Shown in pieces: positions 26,539 through 34,033 of a DNA stretch of 38,528 bases. Both the position numbers and the translations under genes were made by a program. The notes below the pieces were generated by a model. The model ran no database searches. It saw only the letters and a list, made by a program, of their open reading frames with translations, and had not been told where the DNA came from. The first letter of the stretch is position 1. Every line of letters starts with the position of its first letter. Origin of the DNA: Verrucomicrobiota bacterium (lineage in GTDB: Bacteria; Verrucomicrobiota; Verrucomicrobiia; Chthoniobacterales; UBA10450); assembly GCA_003218475.1 (NCBI GenBank), contig QHNR01000051.1, positions 1 to 38,528 of the forward strand, read 5' to 3'.

Positions 26539-27438
26539 ATGAGCGGAAAGAGGACGAAGATGCGGCAGCGGAAGCCGAGTCACGTTTCGATCCGCTCTGG
26601 TCAGGTCGAATTCGTCAAAGTCGGGACCGATGCCTGGCGGTGGCGCGATGTCTATCGTTGGCTCCTCGGTTTAAGGTGGCCGCAGTTTGCAGCGTTTGTC
26701 GCCAGTCTTTACGTCGGGCTAAATCTTTTTTTCGACGCGCTTTACAGTCTCCAGCAAGACAGCATCGCCGGCAGCACCGGTGGGCATTGGTTCTTTGATT
26801 ACTTCTTTTTCAGCGTGCAAACGTTGGCCACGGTTGGCTATGGCCACATGTATCCGCAGACGCTTTACGGTCACATCGTCAGCACCGTCGAAATCATGAC
26901 CGGGATATTTTTACTCGCGGCTATGACCGGCCTCATTTTCGTGCGATTTTCTCGCCCGATCGCGCGCGTTGTTTTCAGCAATTCCCTGGTCATTGCGCCG
27001 TTGAATGGGAAGCCGACACTCATGGTGCGAATTGGCAACGAAAATCAGCACAGCATGGTCGAGGCCGAGTTCCGGATCATGTTCTCGCGTGATGAACCGT
27101 TGCTCGAAGGCGGCGACTTCCGCTACTTCTATGTTCTCAAACTCCATTTCGATCGGCTGACGGTTTTTCCCGCGGCGCTGACTCTGCGGCATACAATCGA
27201 TGACAAGAGTCCGCTTTTTGGCGCGACTGTTGAATCTCTCGAAGCCAGCCGTGCGCTGTTTCTGGTATCAGTGGTTGGAATCGACCCGGTTCTCGCAGCG
27301 TCGGTTCAAACGCAAAAGGATTACAGTTGGCGCGATGTACGGTTCGGCGAACGTTTCGTCGAAATTTATACCGAGCATGGCGGGGGACGGCTCACCGTCG
27401 ATTACGGGCGTCTTCACGAGACCGAGCCGGCTTCATAG
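26539..27438 (+). CDS. Inward-rectifier-type (Kir/KirBac) potassium channel
   Basis: A 299-residue channel subunit. A slide-helix region (WRDVYRWLLGLRWPQFAAF) leads into TM1 (about 48-68), the pore helix and the selectivity filter TVGYG (98-102) followed by HMYP, and TM2 (about 112-136). The rest is a cytoplasmic immunoglobulin-like Kir domain with LMVRIGNENQHSMVEAEFRI and WRDVRFGERFVEIY. KirBac channels pass potassium as tetramers and are gated by the cytoplasmic domain, lipids and pH. His follows the filter where many KirBac channels have Asp. The gene starts seven bases after the hydrolase stop. Confidence 0.9.
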   Translation: MSGKRTKMRQRKPSHVSIRSGQVEFVKVGTDAWRWRDVYRWLLGLRWPQFAAFVASLYVGLNLFFDALYSLQQDSIAGSTGGHWFFDYFFFSVQTLATVGYGHMYPQTLYGHIVSTVEIMTGIFLLAAMTGLIFVRFSRPIARVVFSNSLVIAPLNGKPTLMVRIGNENQHSMVEAEFRIMFSRDEPLLEGGDFRYFYVLKLHFDRLTVFPAALTLRHTIDDKSPLFGATVESLEASRALFLVSVVGIDPVLAASVQTQKDYSWRDVRFGERFVEIYTEHGGGRLTVDYGRLHETEPAS

Positions 27439-27461
27439 ACCTTGTCGCGGCGGGCGGCTTT

Positions 27462-27958
27462 CTAGTCTGGGCTTTGCTGCGGCGCGAGGACCATCCGCAC
27501 AAACTGGGACATGGCGGCAATGAGCTGAACCCCGATAGCGGCGAAAACGCATTAAGCAGGGCTCCGTTGTAAAGTTGCAACAGCGTCGCTGCAATCCCGA
27601 CGGCTCCTGTCAGATAAAAGATGGAGCGGCTCGCGCCCGCGCGGTGCAACTCTTGCAGATCAAACCGGCGAAAAACTTTCACTATCCCTCTGCCGAACAG
27701 CAAAAGAATTACGAATGCGGCGCCGCTGCACCAACGCCAGATGTCTGCCGGGACGGGCCTGATAGTCAGGAACAGCAGCCCAATCATGCAAAGAGCGAGT
27801 GGGAGAATTGAGTTGGTTAGAAGTTGCCTGAGCCGAAATTTGTTGATCGGCGACAATTCGTGAATCGATTCGCGTCGAAAAATGACCACGACGCTGGCAA
27901 AACCCGCCAGCGTAACGGCGATTTGCGCCGCAGTGCTTAGGGCTTCACCCGGTTCCAT
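27462..27958 (-). pseudogene. Small multi-TM membrane protein with a frameshift near its C-terminus
   Basis: The first 140 residues (MEPGEALSTAAQIAVTLAGF and onward) form three or four membrane helices with VVVIFRR and LRQLLTNSILPLALC. After LLNAFSPLSG the direct frame becomes non-protein-like (Ser-, Cys- and Arg-rich) and runs on to 27392, overlapping the channel gene. The neighbouring frame continues the hydrophobic pattern as VQLIAAMSQFVRMVLAPQQ and stops at 27462, clear of the channel gene. Adding one C to the CCCC run at 27530-27533 (GGGG on the coding strand) joins the two into a 165-residue protein. Family not recognised. Confidence 0.6.
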
Positions 27959-28049
27959 GAACTATCACTTCAATATTCGGTACCGAATTGCGGAAGAACT
28001 ATTTTGCAGATTATCTTTCGAGTTCAACCAACGAAAGGAACAACAAACT

Positions 28050-28340
28050 ATGGCAACCTATGTCTGTCTGATTCAGTTTACGGACCAGGGTATTCGTAAC
28101 ATCAAGGACACAGTGAAACGAGGCGACGCCGCGATGGCGGAGGCGGAGAAAATGGGCATGAAGATCGCGGACGAATTCTGGACGATGGGCGCTTACGCTG
28201 TTGTGGTGCTCGAAGCGCCCAATGATGAGACGATGAGCCCGTTCATTCTCAAGATCGGCTCACTCGGCAACGTCAAGGGCCAGACCCTGCGCGCTTTCCG
28301 TCGGAACGAAATGGAAGACCTTCTAGCGAAAATAAAATAG
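28050..28340 (+). CDS. GYD-domain protein
   Basis: A 96-residue protein matching the small GYD family: MATYVCLIQFTDQGIRNIKD, then EKMGMKIADEFWTMGAYAVVVLEAPNDE in two parts, and a C-terminal helix RRNEMEDLLAKI. Members are ferredoxin-like alpha/beta proteins of unknown function found widely in soil bacteria and archaea. The ribosome binding site GAAAGGA is 10 bases before the ATG. It stands divergent from the frameshifted membrane gene. Confidence 0.8.
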   Translation: MATYVCLIQFTDQGIRNIKDTVKRGDAAMAEAEKMGMKIADEFWTMGAYAVVVLEAPNDETMSPFILKIGSLGNVKGQTLRAFRRNEMEDLLAKIK

Positions 28341-28435
28341 CTGTCGTTAAGGGCCGTTGGCGCACCGGTTCGGTCACAGAGATCCCTGGCTAGAAAGCCT
28401 GCGTTGCTTTCGCCTTGAACATCCGGGGGTTGGAG

Positions 28436-28822
28436 CTAGTACGCCTGCCCTGGAGGCAGAGCTGATGGAACCAGAACGACGCGATTCGAGTCCTGCCATA
28501 CTGCCGTGAACACGTATGTGCGCCCTGGCTGAACATTCAGCACAGTCGATGTCGGTTGGTAGAAGTAATTGTTTGGAACGGCTGAGACTGTCAATACATG
28601 ACGTCCCGATGGGATAGAATGATCATAGCGGCGGCCTTGTACCACGTTCGCGACGGTTCTTCCATCGATCTGAAGATGGAGAGACAAATTCCATCCAAAG
28701 TTCGGAACCCTCAAAACAATCAGACGCGCGCCCGGCTGAGCGGCGGCAGTTCCCGCCGAGATTATGCAAACGAAAACAAGAATCAGAAAGAGTCTGGCGG
28801 CGGAGGTGTATCCCGGCTTCAC
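28436..28822 (-). CDS. Secreted PEGA-like beta-sandwich protein (copy 1)
   Basis: A 128-residue protein with a signal peptide (to about AAAQ, residue 29) and a single small beta domain: LIVLRVPNFGWNLSLHLQID, GRTVANVVQGRRYDHSIPSG, RHVLTVSAVP, then VLNVQPGRTYVFTAVW. The order (a carried-ligand strand, an IDG turn, an IPSGRHVLTV strand and an LNVQPGRTY strand) is that of PEGA-type domains, which often sit on surface proteins. The translation start is GTG. It is about half identical to the gene at 28888-29322, so the two are tandem paralogues. Confidence 0.65.
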   Translation of the reverse strand: MKPGYTSAARLFLILVFVCIISAGTAAAQPGARLIVLRVPNFGWNLSLHLQIDGRTVANVVQGRRYDHSIPSGRHVLTVSAVPNNYFYQPTSTVLNVQPGRTYVFTAVWQDSNRVVLVPSALPPGQAY

Positions 28823-28887
28823 GGCCTCATGCTATGGGCGCCGCCCGTTTTTGGATAGCGCGGCGTTCATCGACTTCTGGAGTTCGC

Positions 28888-29322
28888 TTAGTAGATTGTC
28901 CTGACGCTGGAAGGCCTACCCGGCCAGCCATTTTGCCACAGCTCCCCGGGGGTCAACCACGCCCCTGATGGGCGGAGAAAAACGAAATTCGAATCCCACA
29001 TCGCAGTAAACGCATAAGTCCATCCCGGCTGGACGTCCACTATTGTCGAAGTGGGTCCGGAATACCCCGTGTATGGTACCTTGGACACGGTTAAGACATG
29101 TCGCCCGGCTGGCACCCAGCCGTGGTAATGGTGGCCCTGTACAATGTTCGTGACAGGCGTGCCATCGATCTGGAGATGGAAACCTAAGTTCCATCCAAAG
29201 TTCGGAGACCTGGAAATGACCAGACGCCCAAGCGGTTGAGCGCCGGCGGTTCCAATCGAAACCGCGCAAACACAAACCACGATGAGGAAGATTCTGCTGA
29301 TGTAGCGAGTTAACGTCGTCAT
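28888..29322 (-). CDS. Secreted PEGA-like beta-sandwich protein (copy 2)
   Basis: A 144-residue paralogue of the downstream gene. A signal peptide ending AGAQ precedes LVISRSPNFGWNLGFHLQID, GTPVTNIVQGHHYHGWVPAG, RHVLTVSKVP and IVDVQPGWTYAFTAMW. The C-terminal 20 residues (TPGELWQNGWPGRPSSV) differ from copy 1. The shared NFGWNL, HLQIDG and VQG motifs show recent tandem duplication. Both lie on the minus strand 65 bases apart and are probably co-transcribed. Their role is unknown; export to the periplasm or surface is likely. Confidence 0.65.
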   Translation of the reverse strand: MTTLTRYISRIFLIVVCVCAVSIGTAGAQPLGRLVISRSPNFGWNLGFHLQIDGTPVTNIVQGHHYHGWVPAGRHVLTVSKVPYTGYSGPTSTIVDVQPGWTYAFTAMWDSNFVFLRPSGAWLTPGELWQNGWPGRPSSVRTIY

Positions 29323-29556
29323 AGGTTAATTGTAGCACGAATTCTCCTCATGTCGTAGATGACAATGAGCTGTTCATTTATACTGTTGGGGCGCTGTTCT
29401 TTGCTCCGAAAGGCACACGTCACGGTCCGCACATCGTGTGCACAGAAGTGATCAGCCTCACAATTTTTGATGGACCGCTCACCGTCGAGTGAGCTCGTTG
29501 CCGACTACAAACAATTCCAGTTGGCTGAGGTCGAAACTGCGTGTATTTCTTCAAGC

Positions 29557-30051
29557 ATGAAGATCTTCGCCGCCCGATGTTTGATTGCCGTGGTTGTTCT
29601 GGCTGCCGCAAGCTCCGCGTTTGCCAATCCTTTCAAGACCAAAATTATCACCGGCACGACTTCGGCTTTGGTAATCACCGTGCCCGATGATCACTTTCTT
29701 AAGATCACGAATTTTACTCAGCAAGGAGGAACTGATCGCGGCGTCGTTAGCGTAACGCTCACCGGTGATGAAAATAGTGGAACAGCCAATGTTCTCACCG
29801 CGACACGGATTGATCTCAGCACTGGAACCAATTCGCAAAATGCCCCGGAAATCATTAATCGAGTGATAATAGCGGGTCCGGCTCAAGTGACGGTTGCACC
29901 AGTAACCGGTGCGACGCTCTTTATCACATATAGAAAAGAATCCAACGAAGGCGGTGGCGGCTCAAACAATATTGTGTTCATCAGCCCCACGCCTGGTGCT
30001 ACGGCTACGGCTACACCGAGCTTCTCTCCTTTCCCGACAATAACGCCTTAA
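29557..30051 (+). CDS. Secreted protein of unknown function with Thr/Pro-rich tail
   Basis: A 164-residue protein starting MKIFAARCLIAVVVLAAASS with cleavage after AFA. The mature part is beta-rich (TSALVITVPDDHFLKITNF, GVVSVTLTGDENS, AQVTVAPVTGATLFITYR) and resembles a small surface or fibre-like domain. It ends in a low-complexity tail, SPTPGATATATPSFSPFPT, that may be a linker or glycosylation region. An in-frame ATG at 29467 would add 30 residues that mask the signal peptide, so ATG 29557 is preferred. No family recognised. Confidence 0.55.
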   Translation: MKIFAARCLIAVVVLAAASSAFANPFKTKIITGTTSALVITVPDDHFLKITNFTQQGGTDRGVVSVTLTGDENSGTANVLTATRIDLSTGTNSQNAPEIINRVIIAGPAQVTVAPVTGATLFITYRKESNEGGGGSNNIVFISPTPGATATATPSFSPFPTITP

Positions 30052-30085
30052 GCTTTTGCCCCTGATTTTCAGCCCCGGTGCTCAC

Positions 30086-31078
30086 CTAGCCAGCAATGGC
30101 GTCAATCGCTTTCCATTCGGCTGGAGTTAACTTCAGCTTTGCGGCAGCGACGTTTTGTTCCAAGTGCGCCAAAGACGCGGTTCCCGGGATCGGCAGCAGC
30201 ACAGGCGATCGCTCCAAGAGCCACGCCAGCGCGACTTGAACAACGCTCACTGCGTGGGCCTTTGCCGCGACATTCAGCGGGTTGTCAGATTTCAAACCTC
30301 CGCCTCCTCCGATTGGAAACCATGGCAGAAAACCAAGATTCTTTTTCTCGCAATAGACCAGAACGTCTTCCGATTTGCGATCCTCAATGTTGTACCGGTT
30401 CTGCACACTCACGATCGGGACAATCTTCTGTGCCCGGGAGATTTCATCCGGGTCCACGTTGGAAAGTCCAACGTGCCGAATGCTTCCGGCATCCTGCATT
30501 TGCTTAAGCGCGCCCACCGATTCCTCAATGGGGACTTTGGTGTCGACCGTGTGCAATTGATACAAATCGATTCGCTCGAGCCGTAGCCGCTTGAGACTCC
30601 CTTCGACAGCTTGTTTTAGATGTTCCGGTCGTCCGTTTGGCACCCACTGGCCGGGCCCCGGGCGAGTCAGGCCGCCTTTGGTCGCTATTACGAGACCTTT
30701 TGGATAGGGATATAGCGCCTCTGCGATAAGCAGTTCGCTCGTTTCCGGCCCGTACGCATCCGCTGTGTCGATCAAATTCACACCGAGCTCGACCGCGCGT
30801 CTGAGAACTTTGAGCGCGTTCTGGCGATCGGGTGGCCAACCCCAAATGCCTTCGCCGGTGATACGCATCGCACCAAAACCGATCCGGTTCACTGCCAGAT
30901 CGTCGTCCAATTTCCAAGTGGTATTTGTGGCCATTCTCGTTGTCGTTGTTGAGTCAGCTCCGAAAATTACATCTGATTCTCCGGCAACAAGCGCTGCTCC
31001 AGTTGCAAGCGTTGTCCCAAGAAATGCTCGGCGAGTAATAGCTGCATTATCATTCAGGTCTGAACGTTTTTTGTGCAC
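30086..31078 (-). CDS. Tat-exported aldo/keto reductase
   Basis: A 330-residue AKR-fold oxidoreductase. The N-terminus carries a twin-arginine signal (ITRRAFLGTTLATGAAL, Arg16-Arg17). The barrel has the catalytic tetrad Asp104 and Tyr109 (NLIDTADAYG), Lys134 (VIATKGG) and His176 (LYQLHTVD), and the cofactor-side SNVD and PIPGTASLAHLEQN motifs. Members reduce aldehydes or ketones with NADPH. Tat export implies folding in the cytoplasm with cofactor bound. Translation starts at GTG 31078; an internal ATG (residue 49) would remove the signal, so a cytoplasmic form is possible. Confidence 0.88.
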   Translation of the reverse strand: MHKKRSDLNDNAAITRRAFLGTTLATGAALVAGESDVIFGADSTTTTRMATNTTWKLDDDLAVNRIGFGAMRITGEGIWGWPPDRQNALKVLRRAVELGVNLIDTADAYGPETSELLIAEALYPYPKGLVIATKGGLTRPGPGQWVPNGRPEHLKQAVEGSLKRLRLERIDLYQLHTVDTKVPIEESVGALKQMQDAGSIRHVGLSNVDPDEISRAQKIVPIVSVQNRYNIEDRKSEDVLVYCEKKNLGFLPWFPIGGGGGLKSDNPLNVAAKAHAVSVVQVALAWLLERSPVLLPIPGTASLAHLEQNVAAAKLKLTPAEWKAIDAIAG

Positions 31079-31203
31079 GCGTGCTCAGCGTACGTCCACG
31101 CAAATCACTGTCAACGCAACGGGCGGCCTAGTCGCTCGTCTGCCATTTCACCCTGTCTCATGTGCTTTTCTTCCGTTCGTGCATCAGGACCGCAAATGCC
31201 TCT

Positions 31204-31758
31204 TCAAGATTCTTTGCCGAGAATCAAAATGCCTGCCGCGTGTCCGGCCATGACAAGAATCTTTCTGCTTCGCAGATCGGTCTGCTTGAAGAGCTCCATG
31301 ATTTCGTACGCGAGCTGAGGCGTGCCGTAATCAATGGTTTTCGAGCTTGTCGGAGCTTGATTCAGCACAGCCGCCCACAGTCTTGAGTCGTGGCAATGAA
31401 TAATCGCCCCAGCCTTGGCATCGGATTCGTAAATTGCAGCATGCGTCAACGATTCCGACGAAGGAATCGTTGAACCTTCGTATTGAAGCCAGTTCCTTTC
31501 GAAATCGTAGGCCACCACTTTCGCGCAATCCGCCAGAGTCAGTTCTGGTATTCCGCCGGTCGCGGATCCGGTGATATAAAAATTTTCGGTCGCGCCGTCC
31601 CTTATGCTCAGATTGCCGAAGCCAATAACATTTGAATCCATGCCGATCAGACTTAGCTGGAGAAGTCTTCGCCGGTACGCATTCAATTCAGCAAGACTGC
31701 TGAACGGAGCGATCTCGGTAGCCGTGCGTTCGCACGAAAACTTTACGTATTCGCTCAC
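31204..31758 (-). CDS. Class II aldolase/adducin family protein
   Basis: A 184-residue enzyme with the zinc site of the family: His121 and His123 in IIHCHDSR, His173 in MAGHAAG, and the catalytic Glu102 in PSSESLTHAAIY. The IGFGNLSIR segment binds the substrate phosphate in relatives. Members include L-fuculose-1-P aldolase, MtnB dehydratase and the Ald2/DrdA aldolases that split 5-deoxy- or methylthio-ribulose phosphates. The start codon overlaps the stop of the mtnA-type gene by four bases (ATGA), so the two are translationally coupled and probably act in sequence. It is slightly shorter than the usual 200-220 residues. Confidence 0.82.
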   Translation of the reverse strand: MSEYVKFSCERTATEIAPFSSLAELNAYRRRLLQLSLIGMDSNVIGFGNLSIRDGATENFYITGSATGGIPELTLADCAKVVAYDFERNWLQYEGSTIPSSESLTHAAIYESDAKAGAIIHCHDSRLWAAVLNQAPTSSKTIDYGTPQLAYEIMELFKQTDLRSRKILVMAGHAAGILILGKES

Positions 31759-32864
31759 GGTGCCTGTTCGGGAAAAAGCGCGCGGATACTTTTGTCGTTC
31801 GCTTCACACACGCCTCGCTCGGTGATTAATCCAGTTACCAGACGGGCCGGTGTGACATCGAAACCATAGTTTGCGGCCGCGCTTCCCTCCGGCGTGACGC
31901 GCACTTCCACCTGTTGTCCTTCGAGCCATCCGTCGACACACCTCACTTCCTCTGCGCTGCGCTCTTCGATCGGGATTTCTTTCAATCCGTCCCGCATGCT
32001 CCAGTCGAGCGAAGACGAAGGCAGTGCTACATAGAAAGGAACGTTATTGTCTCTCGCGGCCAGCGCCTTCAGATACGTCCCGATTTTGTTCGCAACGTCT
32101 CCCGTGTGAGTCGTACGATCGGTTCCAACGATCACCAAATCCACTTCGCCGCGTTGCATCAAGTGTCCTGCTGCGCTGTCGGCGATCACGGTATGCCGCA
32201 CGCCGTGTTCGCTCAGCTCCCATGCCGTAAGTTTGGAACCCTGATTTCTGGGTCGAGTCTCAGCAACCCACACGTGAACCGGCAACCTCCTGTCGTGCGC
32301 CGCATAGATTGGCGAGGTGGCAGAACCATAGTCGACAAACGCGAGCCATCCTGCATTACAATGGGTGAGCACATTGAGCGGTTTTCCGGGTTTCTTTTCG
32401 GCGATCTGCTCAATGAGCTTTAATCCATGCTGCCCAATCATGCGGCACTGCTCTGAATCTTCCTCCGCAATCAATCGGGCTGTGCGCAAGGCAAACGCGA
32501 TCTTCTCGTCGGCGGTCTTCGCGCCCGCGATATTTTTTAGCTGGCGGTCTACTGCCCACGAAAGGTTCACGGCCGTCGGCCTGGTTGCCTTGAGTTGCCT
32601 CGCTGCATGGACCAGATGTTCATCAAATGAACCGCTCGCCGCAGCCTCCTTTGCTGCGAGATACATTCCATATCCCGCGCTCGCTCCGATCAACCCAGCC
32701 CCGCGAACATGCATTTCGCGAATCGCCGTCGCCATCTGTTTGACGGTGCGAATTTCTTCGATCACGAACCGATGAGGCAAAAATCGTTGATTGATCAGTT
32801 GGATTACGCATTCATCGCCCGGCTTAAGCCAAATCGTTCGGAAGTGTTGGCCGCCGACTTTCAC
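31755..32864 (-). CDS. mtnA: Methylthioribose-1-phosphate isomerase (MtnA type; possibly 5-deoxyribose-1-P isomerase)
   Basis: A 369-residue aldose-1-phosphate isomerase related to eIF2B. Family marks: MHVRGAGLIG (residues 51-60), RPTAVNLSWA, LTHCNAGWLA with the catalytic Cys169, AETRPRNQGSKLTAWEL, and VGTDRTTHTGDVANKIGT with the catalytic Asp249. It interconverts methylthioribose-1-P and methylthioribulose-1-P. The next gene is a class II aldolase rather than a complete mtn cluster, which suggests an MtnA-aldolase shunt for methylthioribose or 5-deoxyribose phosphates. The sequence does not show which substrate is used. Confidence 0.88.
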   Translation of the reverse strand: MKVGGQHFRTIWLKPGDECVIQLINQRFLPHRFVIEEIRTVKQMATAIREMHVRGAGLIGASAGYGMYLAAKEAAASGSFDEHLVHAARQLKATRPTAVNLSWAVDRQLKNIAGAKTADEKIAFALRTARLIAEEDSEQCRMIGQHGLKLIEQIAEKKPGKPLNVLTHCNAGWLAFVDYGSATSPIYAAHDRRLPVHVWVAETRPRNQGSKLTAWELSEHGVRHTVIADSAAGHLMQRGEVDLVIVGTDRTTHTGDVANKIGTYLKALAARDNNVPFYVALPSSSLDWSMRDGLKEIPIEERSAEEVRCVDGWLEGQQVEVRVTPEGSAAANYGFDVTPARLVTGLITERGVCEANDKSIRALFPEQAP

Positions 32865-32950
32865 GGGTTGTTACTATGATCTGTGAACCTGGTGCCTCAC
32901 TTAGCAATCGCTTAGACGTGCAACTGTCGCTAGGCTTGCTTTCCGAATCT

Positions 32951-33481
32951 TTATTCGGTCGTCAATGGTGCACCGGGCATCGGGCCACCGAACAACGCAA
33001 TCAAAACATTCTGAAGCGACCAATTATTGTTCATCTCGATCCACTGGCTTCCGCCGCGCGGGTAATCGGTTGCCGTCAAAATCGCAGTGACGCGACCGCT
33101 TTCTTTTAGCAGATACATTTTCGCGCCCGGCGCCAGATCGATCCGGCCGCAGCCCAGACCGTCCCGAGGCCGCGCCACCGGGATCAACGCACCACGGCGG
33201 CCACTGGAGAAGAATGTTCGCAGACCAGGATCGAATCTGACAGCGGGAAAATGAAAATCGAACGGTTCATCCCTGCGTGGGTCGTCGCCCGCGTAAGGGA
33301 AATTACTGAACGTGATCCTCGCCATGAGTCCGCCGCGCGTGGGTTCGAGATAGAGCTGACGCCAGGTTATTTCGCCATAAGCGAACGTCTGCGGGTGATC
33401 AGGGCTGGTGATGCTGGTTGCACTCGCAATTGCCGAAACACTACCGGCAAGGAGGGTCGCCAGAAAAATCGCGACTCGCAT
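32951..33481 (-). CDS. Secreted hypothetical protein
   Basis: A 176-residue protein with a clear signal peptide (MRVAIFLATLLAGSVSAIAS). The mature part is mostly beta strand and loop with ITWRQLYLEPTRGGLMARIT, FDFHFPAVRF and GCGRIDLAPGAKMYLL. No enzyme motif is visible, and no family recognised. It lies between the GNAT gene (52 bases upstream) and mtnA (86 bases downstream) on the same strand. I took ATG 33481 because upstream codons in the frame lie antisense-like over the GNAT gene. Confidence 0.6.
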   Translation of the reverse strand: MRVAIFLATLLAGSVSAIASATSITSPDHPQTFAYGEITWRQLYLEPTRGGLMARITFSNFPYAGDDPRRDEPFDFHFPAVRFDPGLRTFFSSGRRGALIPVARPRDGLGCGRIDLAPGAKMYLLKESGRVTAILTATDYPRGGSQWIEMNNNWSLQNVLIALFGGPMPGAPLTTE

Positions 33482-33533
33482 GCTGCGAATGTACGACGGC
33501 GTGGGTACTCGTCCAGTGTCTGCTTTCAATCTG

Positions 33534-33959
33534 CTAAAGATCAATTCCCATCGGTACGGCGCCAGGAATTTTCTCCCAGCCAACATGCTCCCAGAATTTC
33601 GTGCCGCGCTGGTTATCATCGGCCACCATGATAATAACACGTTTGGCCCCAGCCTTGCGCAGGCCGTCCAGGCACTCGTCGAGCACACGCTTGCCAAGGC
33701 CGCATCCCTGATACGCCAGATCAACCGCCAAATGGTAAATGTGTCCGCGGCGTCCATCATTCCCGCATAACGCAACTCCAACAATTGCCGATCCGTCAAC
33801 CGCCACCCTGCTCAGCCCTGGGTTTCGGGCGAGAAATTGGGCGATGTCTTCCCTCTCATCACCTTCAGCGATTTCGAGACCTTCGACGCGCTGCCAGAGC
33901 TGAAGCGCTGCGTGATAATCGCTGATGCAAAATTCTCGGGTGTGAATCTTCTCGCTCAT
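33534..33959 (-). CDS. GNAT family N-acetyltransferase
   Basis: A 141-residue acetyltransferase starting MSEKIHTREFCISDYHAAL, with the acetyl-CoA loop LAYQGCGLGKRVLDECLDGL and the motif B region RVIIMVADDNQRGTKFWEHV followed by GWEK. The layout and length resemble small YpeA-like GNAT enzymes. Substrate unknown. An excellent ribosome binding site, AAAGGAGGCG, precedes ATG 33959 and decides the start over an ATG 30 bases upstream. It is divergent from the amidohydrolase gene with 74 bases between. Confidence 0.85.
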   Translation of the reverse strand: MSEKIHTREFCISDYHAALQLWQRVEGLEIAEGDEREDIAQFLARNPGLSRVAVDGSAIVGVALCGNDGRRGHIYHLAVDLAYQGCGLGKRVLDECLDGLRKAGAKRVIIMVADDNQRGTKFWEHVGWEKIPGAVPMGIDL

Positions 33960-34033
33960 TTTGTATTCGCCTCCTTTCATCTTGACCAAACAGATTCGTA
34001 TCGAACAAATCTTTATCGATCGGTGAGCTGATT

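Noticed and set aside
27392-27461. Extension of the 27.5-kb membrane gene into the potassium channel gene
   Set aside because: The extended tail is Ser/Arg/Cys-rich and exists only because of the frameshift. The repaired frame stops at 27462.
29467-29556. Upstream start for the secreted protein at 29.6 kb
   Set aside because: It would put 30 polar residues before a clear signal peptide; ATG 29557 fits export better.
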